This document shows positions 1 through 12,850 of a DNA stretch of 64,000 nt, one piece after another. How positions within the stretch are numbered: position 1 is the first letter of the stretch; each line of letters begins with the position of its first letter. Made by a program: the position numbers and the translations under genes. Location: NCBI GenBank assembly GCA_020152595.1, contig JAIGNY010000331.1, forward strand, positions 45,001-109,000, in the 5' to 3' direction. The notes under the pieces are model-generated. The model ran no database searches. It was not told the DNA's origin and saw only the letters and a list, made by a program, of their open reading frames with translations. The stretch is from Chiridota heheva (Eukaryota > Echinodermata > Holothuroidea > Apodida > Chiridotidae).

Positions 1-31
1 ATCAAAATCTGGGTGAGCTGTTATGCAAACA

Positions 32-470
32 TTATTTATCACTTATTTGGTTCAACGATAAAGTAAGAGCTCTTAATTTTAAACAACAAAGAAAACATTC
101 TCTTAAAGTTGGCATTGCTAAATATCCACCACAGCAACATCTAACGTTAGTTGTTGAAAATATCATCTGATGGGCTCCACTTTTGTCTCCGGGAGGTTTT
201 ACGTTCGTCCACTGCCAAGACCGGCAAGAGAAACGTGAGGCTTGAAACACAAGTACTGCGAAGTTGACCAAATCACACCAGTCCACATTAGAAAGTCGAA
301 CGTCAGTATCATCATTTTCTGATTCAGTACTAACGTTAGCATTTACTAACACTACCAAAACTATCTTGTACTCTCCTCCAAACTGGTTCAAAATCGTAAG
401 ATTTCGAATTACAACTAATATACATTAAGTTAAAAATTATTCCATAACCCAGTGACACAGCTATCATTAG
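32..470 (-). other. Possible further exons of the membrane-protein gene
   Basis: The minus strand here holds two hydrophobic stretches in different frames. One, near 400-470, has a run of aliphatic residues followed by a charged loop. The other, near 205-300, contains the segment DLVNFAVLVF followed by a Cys/Arg-rich end (RFSCRSW). Both would suit the third and fourth membrane segments of the tetraspan gene suggested by the exons at 1608-1664 and 2548-2700. I could not place consistent splice sites and the two stretches overlap awkwardly, so exon limits are unresolved. They could also be chance open frames. Confidence 0.22.
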
Positions 471-1136
471 TATTCTCCGGTTATTTTAAGGTATGTAGTT
501 TAATTCGTAGTAACTGTATAAACCGTAGCTGCATGGACGATTTAATTATAGTTCGGCCGAGGTGTTTGCCTATCGTATATGATTACTATAAGGCAACAAA
601 CTATTTGGTCGTGTTTTAATTGCTAAGCAGCTAAGTGCCGGTTTTTTACAGTCTTAGGTGTTGATCAACGGTTGACCAACTGTTGATCAACTATTAATCA
701 ACTGTTGATCAGCTTTAATCGCAACATATACAGGGATAACAAGGTGTAATTAAAATTTTTATAACCTTTTGAGTAACAGACTAAAGGGGTCTCTTACTGA
801 ATTTGTTTAAAAAAAATATTTCGTCATATTTTGTTAAATGTCCTTTTTTCTTAAAATCTAAACTGCAAGTCAACTTTAATCGCTTTTAAAACTGTCGAAC
901 AACCCACAGAGAAGAAAAGCTGCATATGAGCCTATGAGAGTATAGATTAATGGAGCTCTGGCTTTCTTGCGTGGTCCTAGGCTAATACGTTTGAAAACTC
1001 TGTTGAAAAACGCGTGAAATCTTTGTTCTTATCTCGCTATTTCGATTGTGTTGCATAAATTGATCGAATATTTTGTTTACTTATAAGTGTATTATTCTCT
1101 ACTTCACTCTCCGCTTCTTGTTTTGAGATGTTTATT
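471..1136. other. Non-coding AT-rich stretch
   Basis: No coding signal was recognised. Near 658-715 there is a cluster of short palindromes of the form TTGATCAAC repeated about five times with small changes. It is probably intronic or intergenic DNA. Confidence 0.4.
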
Positions 1137-1355
1137 TTAAAGGAGCACTAAACCGAAACGTGTGTGCGCTCGTTTAACCGAACTTCACAGATACTAAACT
1201 TCATGCCTTCGTAGTCCACAGGCAACGTGAGGGCAAAGGTTACTTGAGTGCTCCTATCAATCAGAAAATTGCTATGCCATTGCGTGTTAGATAAGAATTT
1301 ATTGTTGGGGCCCCTTAAAATACGCACTCAGTTTTTCTGTCTAGTGCTCCTTTAA
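1137..1355. mobile_element. MITE with TTAA target duplication
   Basis: The element spans 1141-1351 (211 bp). It begins AGGAGCACTA and ends with the exact inverse TAGTGCTCCT, and is flanked on both sides by TTAA (1137-1140 and 1352-1355). Terminal inverted repeats plus a TTAA duplication are typical of non-autonomous piggyBac- or Kolobok-type DNA transposons. It contains no ORF. The inverted repeat is short (10 bp, or 14 bp with the TTAA), so family assignment is open. Confidence 0.6.
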
Positions 1356-1607
1356 AGGAGTGATATCGTCTAAAAATGAAATGTTGCATGAGCAGTCAGT
1401 ACTGTTTTCATTAAAATTAAACAAAACTAGTACAAAAGTAAAAACTTTCATATCTGAATACCTTTTTTTGCATTTTTGTTGCTTCAGGATCATTGCGCAT
1501 TTGAATAAAAACGTTGTTGACAAGGGCTTGGTGGAGGCTTTATGCTCCACTTAAAGCACATTTCCTCAGATGGTGAGGGTGGAAAATAACAATAAAATAA
1601 TACTTAC

Positions 1608-1664
1608 AAACCCTTTATTCTTGCTTTTAGAAAGCACGCCAAACAAACCAGTAATTCCGAATGC
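1608..1664 (-). CDS. 57-bp exon of putative MS4A-like tetraspan protein
   Basis: On the minus strand a pyrimidine-rich acceptor (TTTTCTTTGTAAAG) precedes 19 codons, followed by a strong donor GTAAGT. The peptide is small and hydrophobic, begins AFGITGLFGVL and ends in a Lys-rich SKSKNKGF. Both ends are phase 0, matching the phase-0 donor of the exon at 2548-2700, so the two join without a frame change. A glycine-rich second membrane segment followed by a short basic loop, in a small phase-0 exon, resembles the MS4A/CD20 family of four-pass membrane proteins. The identification is by pattern only; another tetraspan family is possible. Downstream exons are not resolved. Confidence 0.5.
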
Positions 1665-2547
1665 CTTTACAAAGAAAACATACAAAACAATCCAAATTAA
1701 TCATACTGTCATATGCATGTTATTATGACAGAGCACGATTGAAGAAGGAAAGCATGTTAATATCTTCTTCCTTTAATCTGCTATCACCCATTCCAATCCC
1801 TTTTTATTGACTGGAGTTTTACTAGAGACCAAACCGGGGAACAATTTGATACCCTTTAATGTGAAAGAGAAAACCAATAAGCATTAGATTTTCTGTCAAT
1901 TCAGGAAAGGTACTATTTTAAGGAACCTATAAAACACATCAGGTAATTGACGTCCTGCAGCCGTTTTATTCATATTTTGAGATAAGAATGTACAGAAAGA
2001 TTGGGTGATAGGCTATTTTGTCAGAGAGAATGTATGATTTTGTGATTTGTAATTTTATTCTTTAGAATCTGTAATCTCAACGACAAATTTATACAGTTAT
2101 AAATATTTGAATATTTAAAATGACTGTTTCGTGCCAAAAATCCTAGCTTTTTTCCTCATATTTCAAAAACGGGTGGTAGATATATGAAAAAGTAGTGAAT
2201 AACAGTTAGCCTTGGAAGCAATGAAGGTTTATCACTCAGTTTTAAATTTCGCCGGGCAAAGACATTTTTTGCAGAGGTATTTAGAATTTGAGATTTATAA
2301 TACTGCATAAGGCTTTAACGTTAGTAGAGCAAAGCATCATGGAAAATATCACAAAATGACGATGTTCATGTCACGTAAAGTTCCTAACATAAGAACTTAT
2401 TGGTTCTTTATTCTAGAACTCTCCCAGACTGACTGTTGACGTGTCAATTGGTTTTCTTGGAAAATTTGTTCGCCTGGAACAATTTACCTTTTTCAATATC
2501 GATTGTGTATGCACTGTTCGTTTTATCATTGCACGCTAACAACTTAC

Positions 2548-2700
2548 CAGACCCATCCAGATTCCGGCTTCCGAAGCAAAGAATGCGGTCTTCACGAAGT
2601 TTGAGACTATTCCCAACGGCAAGGCTATGACGCCACACACAATAATAATGATGCCTGTAATGAGTCCTGTACCCCCTTTGTAGGATTGGAAACCTGTCAT
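2548..2700 (-). CDS. Exon with first membrane segment of putative MS4A-like protein
   Basis: The minus-strand frame starting at ATG 2698-2700 reads through a Gly/Thr-rich start into a hydrophobic segment (LITGIIIIVCGVIALPLGIV), then a short loop, then AGIWMGL, where a consensus donor GTAAGT begins at 2547. The phase-0 end fits the exon at 1608-1664. One membrane helix, an outer loop and a GIW turn into a second helix is the layout of the MS4A/CD20 N-terminal half. The 5' limit is unclear: the ATG may be the start codon, or the exon may begin further up with a weak acceptor near 2713. A competing frame over the same bases (2444-2638) ignores the donor and is rejected. Confidence 0.5.
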
Positions 2701-3066
2701 CTTCGAGTTTGGGCTAGTTTATGTAAAGAAATGTAAAACTTAGAAATAGGAATACGTCAAAACATAGGTTATGCCAAGCCAATAACATAATCAAAGTGGT
2801 TTGTACTCCCAATCATGAGAGAGAACAGGTTTGGTCTCTCAATTAGGAAATTGTTTACAGAAATATCCCACAATGCACTTATCCAAATTCAATGTTGTAT
2901 AGCCATGTTAGAAACAGATCGAGTTAGAGCTTAGGAAACTTAACCACTGCAAAGGATTTTGTTTATAATAAAATAATACATGTCGAATGAATGTCATGAG
3001 AGTCAAATCTATCATCATATTGTTAGGATAAAATAAAACAGTTAAAAAACAAAACATGAAATGACT

Positions 3067-3261
3067 TCACAAGAGACTATACGGCGATGCTTCGTTATCG
3101 ATTTCCCGATATTCTTGGTGGAGGAAAAAGCATAATAGCCATACAAGACCAGCGAAAAGTCCATGCCAAACAATACCATATAAAATGAACTCAACATAGC
3201 TTAAGATCTTTATTTGTTTTTGCTCTTCATACTTTCGAGATATGAAGAAGAGCAGACTGGC
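3067..3261 (-). CDS. Possible terminal exon of a membrane protein
   Basis: The minus-strand frame after a possible acceptor (CCTATAG before 3261) is open for 64 codons and ends in TGA at 3067-3069. It encodes a short aliphatic/aromatic start, a charged stretch (RKYEEQKQIK), a hydrophobic segment containing FILYGIVWHGLFAGLVWLLC, and a polar tail HQEYREIDNEASPY. This looks like a last membrane helix and cytoplasmic tail. It lies upstream, in minus-strand order, of the apparent N-terminal exon at 2548-2700. It could therefore close a neighbouring paralogue, or it could be an internal exon whose true donor lies before the TGA. The acceptor is weak. No family recognised. Confidence 0.35.
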   Translation of the reverse strand, partial: ASLLFFISRKYEEQKQIKILSYVEFILYGIVWHGLFAGLVWLLCFFLHQEYREIDNEASPYSLL

Positions 3262-3899
3262 CTATAGGTCCAGCGGACGCGGTCCGAAGCACCACTAGAC
3301 TTGTGCACCGGTGGCGCCGCAGATTATATTAGATTTTATCAATATTTAATAACATGAACTGCGCAATTTGCTCTAAAACTCAATAAAATAGTGCCGGTGA
3401 ATCAGATTAAATTTGTTATATTTTTTCCTTCTGAAATCGGGTCTAAAATTTGGATTGCCGCGGGGCCTCGTGATTCTCACGGTGGCCCTGTTCCGGACCC
3501 ATCTTTTCCCTAAGCTCATGGTACGTGTGGCGTCACTTACTCTATTCAAACATCGGTTGTTGTTCTTTTGATCAAAATCATTATGTGTCCATGTTTTAAG
3601 GTAGTCTGATCTTGAAAAACTATTTAGTTCAGGTTTCCCTCGATCACTGCAAACTGTAGTTATCGTCATGAAGGGTAAATACAATACAATGTAATACAAT
3701 ACAATTCGTAGTTTCTGATTGGTAGAAATACTTATACAATAACAAACAAGCCTAACATAAACCGTCGCCAAAGTGACCGCGTCACTAAAATGTATCATAA
3801 TTCCTAGTGACGTGCCATGCAATTTTCTTGCGACGTGATTCCCATTAAGGTATAAACTTTGTTATACTTTTAAATAGATTTCGTTCATAAACGTATTTG
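3262..3899. other. No recognisable gene
   Basis: The longest open frame (3373-3822, minus, 149 codons) has no recognisable domain or clear codon signal. A short run of repeated AATACAAT is visible at 3680-3705. Confidence 0.35.
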
Positions 3900-4388
<489 letters not shown>

Positions 4389-4617
4389 CCAATCGGCGGC
4401 TGCGCAGGCGACCACAACTTTCTTCCAATTACCACGATCCTGTGCAAGCTCAGTAACATTGACTTGATACAATCATTCTGGTCTCCTAGTAGGTGTTGAG
4501 TATCTGTAAAGTAGGATGTCCGTTGATGGTTAGATTTCATTTTTTCCTGCGATGGAACATAAATTAAATTATAGGGCGTATTTTCGTACTGACTGAATTT
4601 CTGGCACCCTAAGTACA

Positions 4618-5282
4618 CTCTTATTCATGCAGGGTCAAAATTGTGACTCAGATTCCTAGTCACTCTAATTTGACCCAAATCCTGATCCCTTAACTAGGTT
4701 CCGAGTTAATTTCCCAGACATATCGTAAGTGGCCTAAGTTGATTTGACCATACATCAGGGCGCAACTCATTGACCCTTGGTCTGAGTCAATAACATAGTG
4801 TGTTATGATTGGTTGCTTATGCACGCCAAAATTGTGTTCGACGTATTGACGTGACGGGCACCAAAGGCGATTATCAGTCATTATGGATGAATATGTACAC
4901 AGAAAACTATAAGAAGGCTTCTGGTTGATCACAAGAGGTGTTTCAAGGCACACAAATACGTATGTTATGGCTTCGACTTTACGTTACGTCACTTTACAGT
5001 ACGGCTTAGGCACTAATAGTCTTAGAAATTGTCACAATTTTAATACCATATAATACACCTTCTTGTTTACCTTGAAATACGTCAGTAAGTTGTGACAAGT
5101 CAGCTTCTGGTAGTTTTCTTGACCCAGAACAATGAGTAACAATTGACCCCAAACTGGATCATGAGAATTAACTCGGAATCTGAGTCATTATTTTGGACAC
5201 GGAAATCCGAGTTATTTTGACCCGGAAAGAGTAAACTCCCAGCACACTCTCTGGATCAAATTTGACCCTGCATAAATAAGAG
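4618..5282. mobile_element. MITE-like element with ~22-bp terminal inverted repeats
   Basis: The left end (4618-4639, CTCTTATTCATGCAGGGTCA...) is matched with one mismatch by the inverse of the right end (5261-5282). Related sub-terminal words, such as GACTCAGATTCC and CCGAGTTAATT, recur in inverted orientation inside. The 665-bp body has no convincing ORF. The true termini may be the inner CAGGGTCAAA / TTTGACCCTG pair, with the outer 12 bp a longer repeat. No target duplication was resolved. Confidence 0.6.
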
Positions 5283-5690
5283 GGTAAGTGGGTTAAGAAT
5301 TTCAGTTGCCGAGCTCTGACCCGATATTTTTGGAAGGTGGTGTTGGTTTCAATATAAATGACTTTCTTTGGAACATGGTCCAAATGTCGAACGTTACAAA
5401 TTTGCGATATATAGTCGTCGCCCATCAACTTTTTTCCATTTATTGAACTCTAACTGTCCCATTCTATCTCTCAGTCTTCGGGGTAAAAGATTTAGATGCA
5501 ATAAAAATAAAAGAAGGCATATTAGCTAACCTACAATAGCACCCACGTAATCATTTAAAGGTGCAATCTCGGCATAAGAACATTCAGTGATAGCTTTTTG
5601 ATTGGTTTAAATTACAACCAATTGCTAAACGCCCCTCTTTCGATCATATTCCACACTATATTAATTATAAATAATTTTCTTCTTGAAGCG
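5283..5690. other. No recognisable gene
   Basis: AT-rich sequence between the MITE and the tRNA-like head. Nothing identifiable. Confidence 0.35.
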
Positions 5691-5785
5691 TTCATGTGGT
5701 CCAGTGGACAAGTCTGTAACCTTCGGGCGATACGATTTCGAATCTAGACAAGTCAACATTTATTTTTGTTGGTCTTTTTTCTCAT
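5691..5785 (+). repeat. tRNA-like SINE head or tRNA relic
   Basis: TGGTCCAGTGG at about 5697 fits the Pol III A box (TGGYNNAGNNG). About 40 bp downstream, ATTTCGAATCT fits the B box core TTCGAATC. The spacing is that of a tRNA gene, and a T run follows (TTGGTCTTTTTT). The stems are poorly conserved, so it is more likely a SINE head or decayed tRNA than a working tRNA gene. Confidence 0.45.
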
Positions 5786-7690
5786 CTGAATTAAGCCATG
5801 GAGCTATTAGGTTACTGAGTTAATTTCAGTTAATAGCTCCATAATTATACTAACGACGAGTTTGTACAGCTCTGTTTAATTCGGTGGTGTCATATTACCA
5901 CAGTATACAGAGGCGGCTGAGGGTTTAGGTTATTGGAACGACCATGTTCACACAAAGCGAGTACCCAAACGGCGTCGGGTCCAGACTCCAGGTAGCCAAA
6001 TTATTTTGAAATTCTTGTTAAGTATCGCAGTCATTTTGCATATTCTCGGTAAACTTACATGATAACATACTTCTAACAGGCTAGTTATATAGTACCATTT
6101 TACTAATTCTATGAAGTACTGAATCATCCGACGATCGGAAATTTTCTGGAATATCTTTCTTTATTTTTCGGAGAGATCGGGGCGGTTCTGCCGCCTATGC
6201 ATACATACCCTACGTGCATGTACCTGATCTTCATGCACACAATTGTATAATATATACGCTTTCCTGAATCTCTGAACTATTGTAATACGTAGGCCTTAAT
6301 CATATTTTTATGACGAGTGTAAGTATTGCTTCTGTACTTACTGACGCCATTGCAATTTGTTTTGAGGCGAGACCGCCTCTTTAAATGACGTCCCGCACAA
6401 AAATTTCTAAAAAGTAAAATAAAACTATGGTACGGGTTTTGTTGTGTATACAATATCTCGTTTTACGACAAAGCCGTTTTATTCACTACAAAGTAACTTA
6501 GTCATATATGGTTGCAATATAAAACAAATATTGTCAGCAAAGAAAATAAGTTTGTTATTTGCCGAACCTGTATTAAATTGGGTGCTTGCCAATAAATGCT
6601 AACACATGATTTTATATTTTTCTATATAGCACTAATTATTAAAGTTTGTGGTGGTTGATTGATGAATCTAAATGAGACAGACAGTTAGACACCTCTTTGA
6701 AATCTCTATACATGAAACGACTACAAAATCTGTTTGAATCTGTTTAAATCATACTAGTAACGTCACTATGCTCATAATTTTCTATAAAAAAAATACAATT
6801 AGAATCGGCTCTAGTTTGACAAGTTTTGAATCACCTCTATAAATAGGAATGACTTTCTCTATAAATAACGTCGTGCGCAGGATTGAAAGGTGGGGCAGAT
6901 TTTTCATTCCCCGAATGACTTCACGTCATCTGAAACTGCGGAGAACGCCTTAACACAGATCACTGAGTTAGAGGCACAAAAAGCGGAGCAGGGGATAATC
7001 TACCCCTTCAGAGAATGTCACCTTCCCGGTTGCATGATAAAGATTTAACATAAAATTGAAAAATGGTAATATTGAAAAACAGTGGTAACATTCTCCCGAA
7101 AATTCCAGGTTTTCCGATTAGCAGCAACGTTTTATGGAAACTTATTTCAGTACCAGTGTAATTTAACCACTTGTAACTGGATAAGTTTGGTATCTTGTAA
7201 TCCTTTCCCCAAGCCTCTCCAACCCCTGAGAGGTGAACCTTCTAACGTCCCTGCCCTTAAAGGGTCCTTCAAACAAAAAGGGTAATAGATTTTCTCACTC
7301 GGTCCTAAGATTAGTCACCCACTAAGAGCAGAATTTTAAAGAGATTTTCAATCCAAAATTGAAGATTATTGGATCAAAAGCGAGGATTTTGCGATTACAA
7401 ATCGTTTTTTTTTAAATATTTTGTATGTAGCTATCAAGCTAGGTCAAATCTTCAGATTATATGCCTGATGACATGGGGTTGGGAGAAATATTGTGTTAAA
7501 TGATTAAATGAACACTTCTACTATCTGGAACCTGAAACCATTCTTTGATCTGAAGTTATATTGCGGCACCTCCCTACAGTGAATTGTAAAAGCATATGGT
7601 TATAGTTATCTTCAGACCTGTAACTATAATTAAATTTGAGGAAGTAGTTCGTTTTTGAATAAAAGTTTAAGGGGCTGAAAAGCAAAATAA
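5786..7690. other. AT-rich non-coding DNA
   Basis: Only short open frames, none with a recognisable domain. Poly(A) and poly(T) runs are frequent. Probably intergenic. Confidence 0.4.
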
Positions 7691-7696
7691 AAATGA

Positions 7697-8012
7697 ATAT
7701 TTTGTATAAAGAAACCCAACTGTAATTTCAAAAAGCAAACAGTCATAGAAATGCAAACAAAGTTTGCGTTATGCTTCCATTACTCCAAATACTCATTGTA
7801 AACAGTTGACACTGATTTTTTTAGTGCTTGCTTTAAAAAAAAAAAAATCATTTTATGGGAAATGATTGCCACTATTTAATAAAACCTACTAAAGGTTTTT
7901 TTACAGACCAAAATGAATCGATCTTTCATTTTCTCCCGTTTCCTTGTCATTTCCTTCAAATAAACTTTGAAAGTAGGGCCATCACTGTAAAAAAAAATAG
8001 GGAAACGTTTTA
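7697..8012 (+). repeat. Left arm of a large inverted repeat (partner 15537-15948)
   Basis: This stretch is the reverse complement, with indels, of 15537-15948. Shared words include GAATATTTTGTAT at the outer end, ACAGTCATAGAAAT, CAAACAAAGTTTGCGTTATG, GACACTG, TACTAAAGG, and AGGGCCATCACTGTA at the inner end. Order and orientation are kept over more than 300 bp. It could be the terminal repeat of an 8.25-kb element, or two independent opposite-facing copies of one dispersed repeat. Confidence 0.65.
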
Positions 8013-8938
8013 CCCATGAAGTAAGGTAACCAGATTTTCCCATATGAGGAAACCTATAACTTACACCAAGTATTAATGCGAACTTCCAAAAAATAGGTTT
8101 CCTCAGAACAGGAGCCAAAGTTTCAACCAATCATTTCATTGTATGTGGGAAAGCCCTCTTGACAACCAATCAAAAGTGTGCTTGTTACCGCCATGCCGCG
8201 CCAATGCAATGCATATGCAATGCACATACTGTATATATAAGCTCTAGCTCCGTACTGCTGTGATGTAGCATAAGACTAAAACGATGTAAGTACTGACAGT
8301 ATCCACACATATAAGTATAATTTTGAAGACAGAAAGAAAAGGGCCTAGCGGTTGTTCTACTATTCATCGGACGTATTTGACTAGTGCTCTCCTTTCGATG
8401 GATATAAAGATATTTTTTGGTAAGCATTCGACTGTCCCTAACCGGCGAGACTGCCACACGTATTTGTCACAAAGTACTATGCGTTCCTAACATAGGCCTA
8501 ACGTTAATTATAATACTCTCTACATATGCCCTAGGCTATACTGAAACTAGCCAGCTGTAGCGTTAGGTGTACGCCTAATTAACAGGTAAGTTCAGCTCAC
8601 ATGATTTTGTCTACCCTAGTAATGGTGAGCCCTCAAATAGCCTATTGCTTAAAAATAAATTTCGTTTCACCGATTCATTTTAACCAATTGCAACTTAAAG
8701 TGGCCCTGCCATGGGGGTCGGATCTTACGTTAAATATGCTATTTGGATTATATGATTTGCACAAATTGTAACTTTTTCTGCACAAATCCCCAACAGTTAC
8801 GAGAAAATCGTAAAAGAAAATTTGCATTTTTCGTCACCTTGACGCAAAACCCCAGAATAAGGCTCAATGCGCAATGACATTGTTTTGGGAACGGCTGTGT
8901 GTAAACAATGCATCGATGCATATTTAATAGATTGTATG
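8013..8938. other. No recognisable gene
   Basis: Short open frames only. No repeat or motif identified. Confidence 0.3.
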
Positions 8939-8939
8939 T

Positions 8940-9445
8940 CTGCCTTGATCTGGACAAATCAAGCTTTATTTGTATATCAAAAGTAGTATTTAATTGAGCT
9001 TATACATGGCTTGATCTGACCATATCAAACCTTATTTGTAAATTATAGTAGATTACAGTGACTTTAATTATAAGGTAATATCTGACTTTATCTGGCCATA
9101 TCAATTTTTGTTTGTTTATCAGATGTAACATTCAATCAAGTTTATATCTGACTTGATCTTTACCGATACAAATTTTTTGTACAGGAAATATAACATTTAA
9201 TTGATTTCATATCTGCCTTGATCTGGACAGATTAACCTTTGTGTGTATATCAAAATGTAATATTTAATCAAGCTTATACATGATTTAATCTGACCATATT
9301 AAACTTTATTTTTAGATCAAACTGACTTTATTAAAAGTTATATCTGGCTTTATCTGGCCAGATCAAACTTAATTGTTTATCAAGTTTCTTTTATATCATG
9401 TTTCTATCTGGCTTGATATGTCCATATCAAACTTTATTTACCCAG
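8940..9445. repeat. ~70-bp tandem repeat, about eight units
   Basis: The core CTTGATCTGGMCATATCAAACTT recurs at about 8945, 9010, 9082, 9154, 9217, 9291, 9345 and 9412, spaced 54-74 bp apart and strongly diverged. Each unit contains an imperfect palindrome (TTGATCTG...CATATCAA). Confidence 0.75.
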
Positions 9446-11380
9446 ATATAAACTTTCTTAATGCCAAATCTGGATATGATAAAATTTGTTGAGGAAATTA
9501 TATTATCTTGCAATAGGTCAGTATAGATTGGATATTTAAGTGTCTAAGATTTTTAAATCTCTAACAAGAGTCTCAATTTGACCAAGGTCTACCAAAGTGG
9601 TGAGTAAAATTAAACATTTTTGTCATGGCCTATATGAAATGTTTATTAACCCTATTTATAATAAAACAACACACTTCTTTCAAAGAAATTATTTCCACAG
9701 TGTTCTCTCATTTCTCTCTTAGAAAACCACAAACCTATTTGTAATTCCAAAGTACATACAATTTATAATGTATAAGGTACGCCGCAATATTAGAGCTTTC
9801 TTATGCATGCTGTTAAATGCAAACAATTTAATTATAATCAACCACAGAAATTATGCATTACAATAGCTCCTAAGTAAACTGTTATATTGTTTTTAAGACT
9901 AAATAACTCTATATATAGTTAAATTATGGCCCACCAAAGCCACATTAAAAAATTACATATTAAAAAGATATTTCATCATACACATGAAAATGTTGCAGCA
10001 AATTTGAACATATCAAATTCATGAAAAATAACAGAATTGCTAGGTTTTAGACCAAGTAGCTATAATATTTGTGGAGTGTGGAGGCACTGTGGCCAACTCG
10101 TATGAAATCGCAACAAAAAAGTAACTGTTGCAGTAGCCCATCATTTGATGGCCTATTATCTTTTTTCACACAAATTGATAGTTGTCTTCCAATTTCTCCA
10201 TTTGAATTCCAAAATGATTGAATATGATCAAGCTTTGTGATTTGATCAATTTTCCATCATCAATGTTTTTAACATCACTTTTAAAGGAAATTATTTTACA
10301 TGTTTTGTAAGTTCCATGGCCAGTGGTGGGAGAGTGTTAGGAAAGAATCAAACAAATGCAATTTGAGGTTTTCCTATGCAGGATAACACTAAGTTTCAAT
10401 TGTGGCGTATAGAAAAATATAAGTGGTTGTATGAACATTCTTTACTTTTCCATTTGGCCTTTGTAGTAGGATCAAAGTTTGCGTGATAAACCTAATCTGT
10501 TTAATTCAGCTTATAGTAAATAAAGTTGTTTTCTGTTTTATTTGAAAACAAACATTTAGGGTATCAAAACTTAATGTGTTACAGTATGACATGATTACTC
10601 TTTTTGTTTAACATTTTATCAAATATAAAATGGTAGTTGGCAATGGTAGTTGAGATGGGTTCTTCATGTTACTGAGTCGCACCTTCTTAAAACAACTTTG
10701 AACGGGTGCGCCTTTAAAGGGATGTTTCTATTTCCTACCAAGCTGTGCTGCCTAGTATTTAGGACCACTAGCCTAGGTATGATGCTCAGTGCCTTAGACA
10801 GTGCATTTTTTTGTTTTTCTGAACAAAGATAGGAAAGACGTAGCCAGCTTGTATTTGAAGTAGGTCAATCAGCTGCATCTTGCGTGTCCTAATGATCTAC
10901 AAATGCGCAGTGTGTGGATGCTTTGAATCCAAAATATTGTAAGCGTAGTTCCTGCTGTCAGTGCCCTATTTGGCTTATCCTACGTCTGCAATATTGCATA
11001 TCTGAAGGAAGCATTAGAAACATATATCTTATTAAAAAGTTTTTGTTAACCCTCAGCGACACATTAAAAACACCAATAAAGGTGATTTCCTTTGTGGAAA
11101 ACTAAAGAGATAAACGTTTTCATGTGGACTGTTACTCTTGAATATCTTTGATATTGTTTTCATGTTGCAACTGTTGGTTGATATTTTAGTGAAAATAGTC
11201 TTTTCATTAAAAATGATGAAGAAAATTAGTTTTTTCTTATTGTATGGGCTCTATATTCACAAAGTGAACAATTGAAGCCAGACACGTTGCCAGAGACAGG
11301 ATACGTTGGAGAGAGTATACTGCAGCCTTATGGGAAACATGGCCTAAAGAAGACAGTGATTGAATGAGCAATTGAAGTTC
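9446..11380. other. AT-rich non-coding DNA
   Basis: Short open frames only (longest about 60 codons). No known domain, RNA or element end was recognised. Confidence 0.35.
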
Positions 11381-11835
11381 AAATGTAAAAGTGTATTTCT
11401 TGTCTGGACTCTACGTTTACAAAATGAACAATAACAGTCCAGTATTTGCTCAGGATATACAGTACAAATGTGAAATTATTTGTTTGGGCTCTATATTCGT
11501 GAACAGTAACAGTCTAGGATGTACTCAAGATGTACAGTACAAATGCAAAATTAGTTTATTTATGGCAGGTTTAATTTATTTATGGCAGGTTTAATTTATC
11601 TATGGCATGTTTACAAAATGAACAATAACAGTCTAGGATGTACTCAAAATGTACAGTAAAAATGTCAAATTAGTTTATTATTTATGGGCTCTCTATGTTC
11701 ACAAAAGGAACAATAACAGTCTAGGATATACTGTACTCAGATGTACAGTACCAATGTAAAATTACTTTGTGTTTTATTATATGGGCTATATGTTCACATC
11801 ATGAACAATAACTGTTCAGGATGTACTAAAGATGT
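11381..11835. repeat. ~90-bp diverged tandem repeat
   Basis: A unit built around GAACAATAACAGTCTAGGAT, GTACTCAAGATGTACAGTAC and GGGCTCTATRTTCACA recurs at about 11426, 11500, 11620, 11709 and 11801. A diverged copy near 11240 lies just outside. Confidence 0.7.
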
Positions 11836-12282
11836 GCGGTACAAGTGTCAAATTGAAGGTATGTGGATATGTATATGCAACATTAGCTAAACTGTTTTAA
11901 AATCCACTAAAAATACGAAGAGGGCGAAAATGTACATCAAAATTGATGTTACAGCTTTTTGAAGATTTTTGTTATTTTTGTTTTTGTGTTACTCTTGTGA
12001 TGTAGAAATGAGACATAGTCTCTATATTTTCTTATATAAAACCATTATTTTTAACCCTCTGCCGTTTCTCTTTAAAACATCTAATATAACTCTAGTGAAG
12101 AGGATTTGATGCTCACCATATACCCCAAACCAAAATCAAACAGGATAAGTTATTTTGAACATTTTCAAGGTGTGAAATTAATGGAAGAAATATAAAGAAT
12201 ACCAAAAGCATTTTGAGATGTTTTTCTCTTCATACATCACATTTAAAAATATATTAAAACATTTCCAAATTTTAATTGCTCA

Positions 12283-12850
12283 TAACTTTCAAACTACACA
12301 TGCTACTTTCAAACTAACCATGCTACTTTCAAACTACACATGCTACTTTCAAACTACACATGCTACTTTCAAACTACACATGCTACTTTCAAACCACACA
12401 TGTTACTTTCAAACTACACATGCTACTTTCAAACTACACATGCTACTTTCAAACTACACATGCCACTTAAAAACTACACATGCTACTTAAAAACTATACA
12501 TGCTACTTTCAAACTACACATGTTACTTTCAAAGTACACATGCTACTTACTACACATGCTACTTTCAAACCACACATGCTACTTTTAAACTACACATGCT
12601 ACTTTCAAACTACACATGCTACTTTCAAATTACACCTGCTTTCAATCTACACATATTACTTTCAAACTACACATGCTAATTTTAAACTACACATGCTACT
12701 TTCAAACTATACATGCTACTTTCAAACTACGTATGCAATTTTTAAACTACACATGCTACTTTCAAACTACACATGCTACTTTTAAACTACACATGCTACT
12801 TTCAAACAACACATGCTACTTTCAAACAACACACGCTGCTTTCAAAATTC
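12283..12850. repeat. 20-bp minisatellite
   Basis: About 28 copies of a 20-bp unit close to ACACATGCTACTTTCAAACT, with scattered substitutions and a few shortened units near 12550 and 12640. Because 20 bp is not a multiple of three, each frame cycles through three units (60 bp, 20 residues), giving several overlapping repetitive ORFs that are not genes. Confidence 0.95.

Noticed and set aside
12283-12850. CRISPR-like array
   Set aside because: Direct 20-bp repeats have no unique spacers and the DNA is eukaryotic in character.
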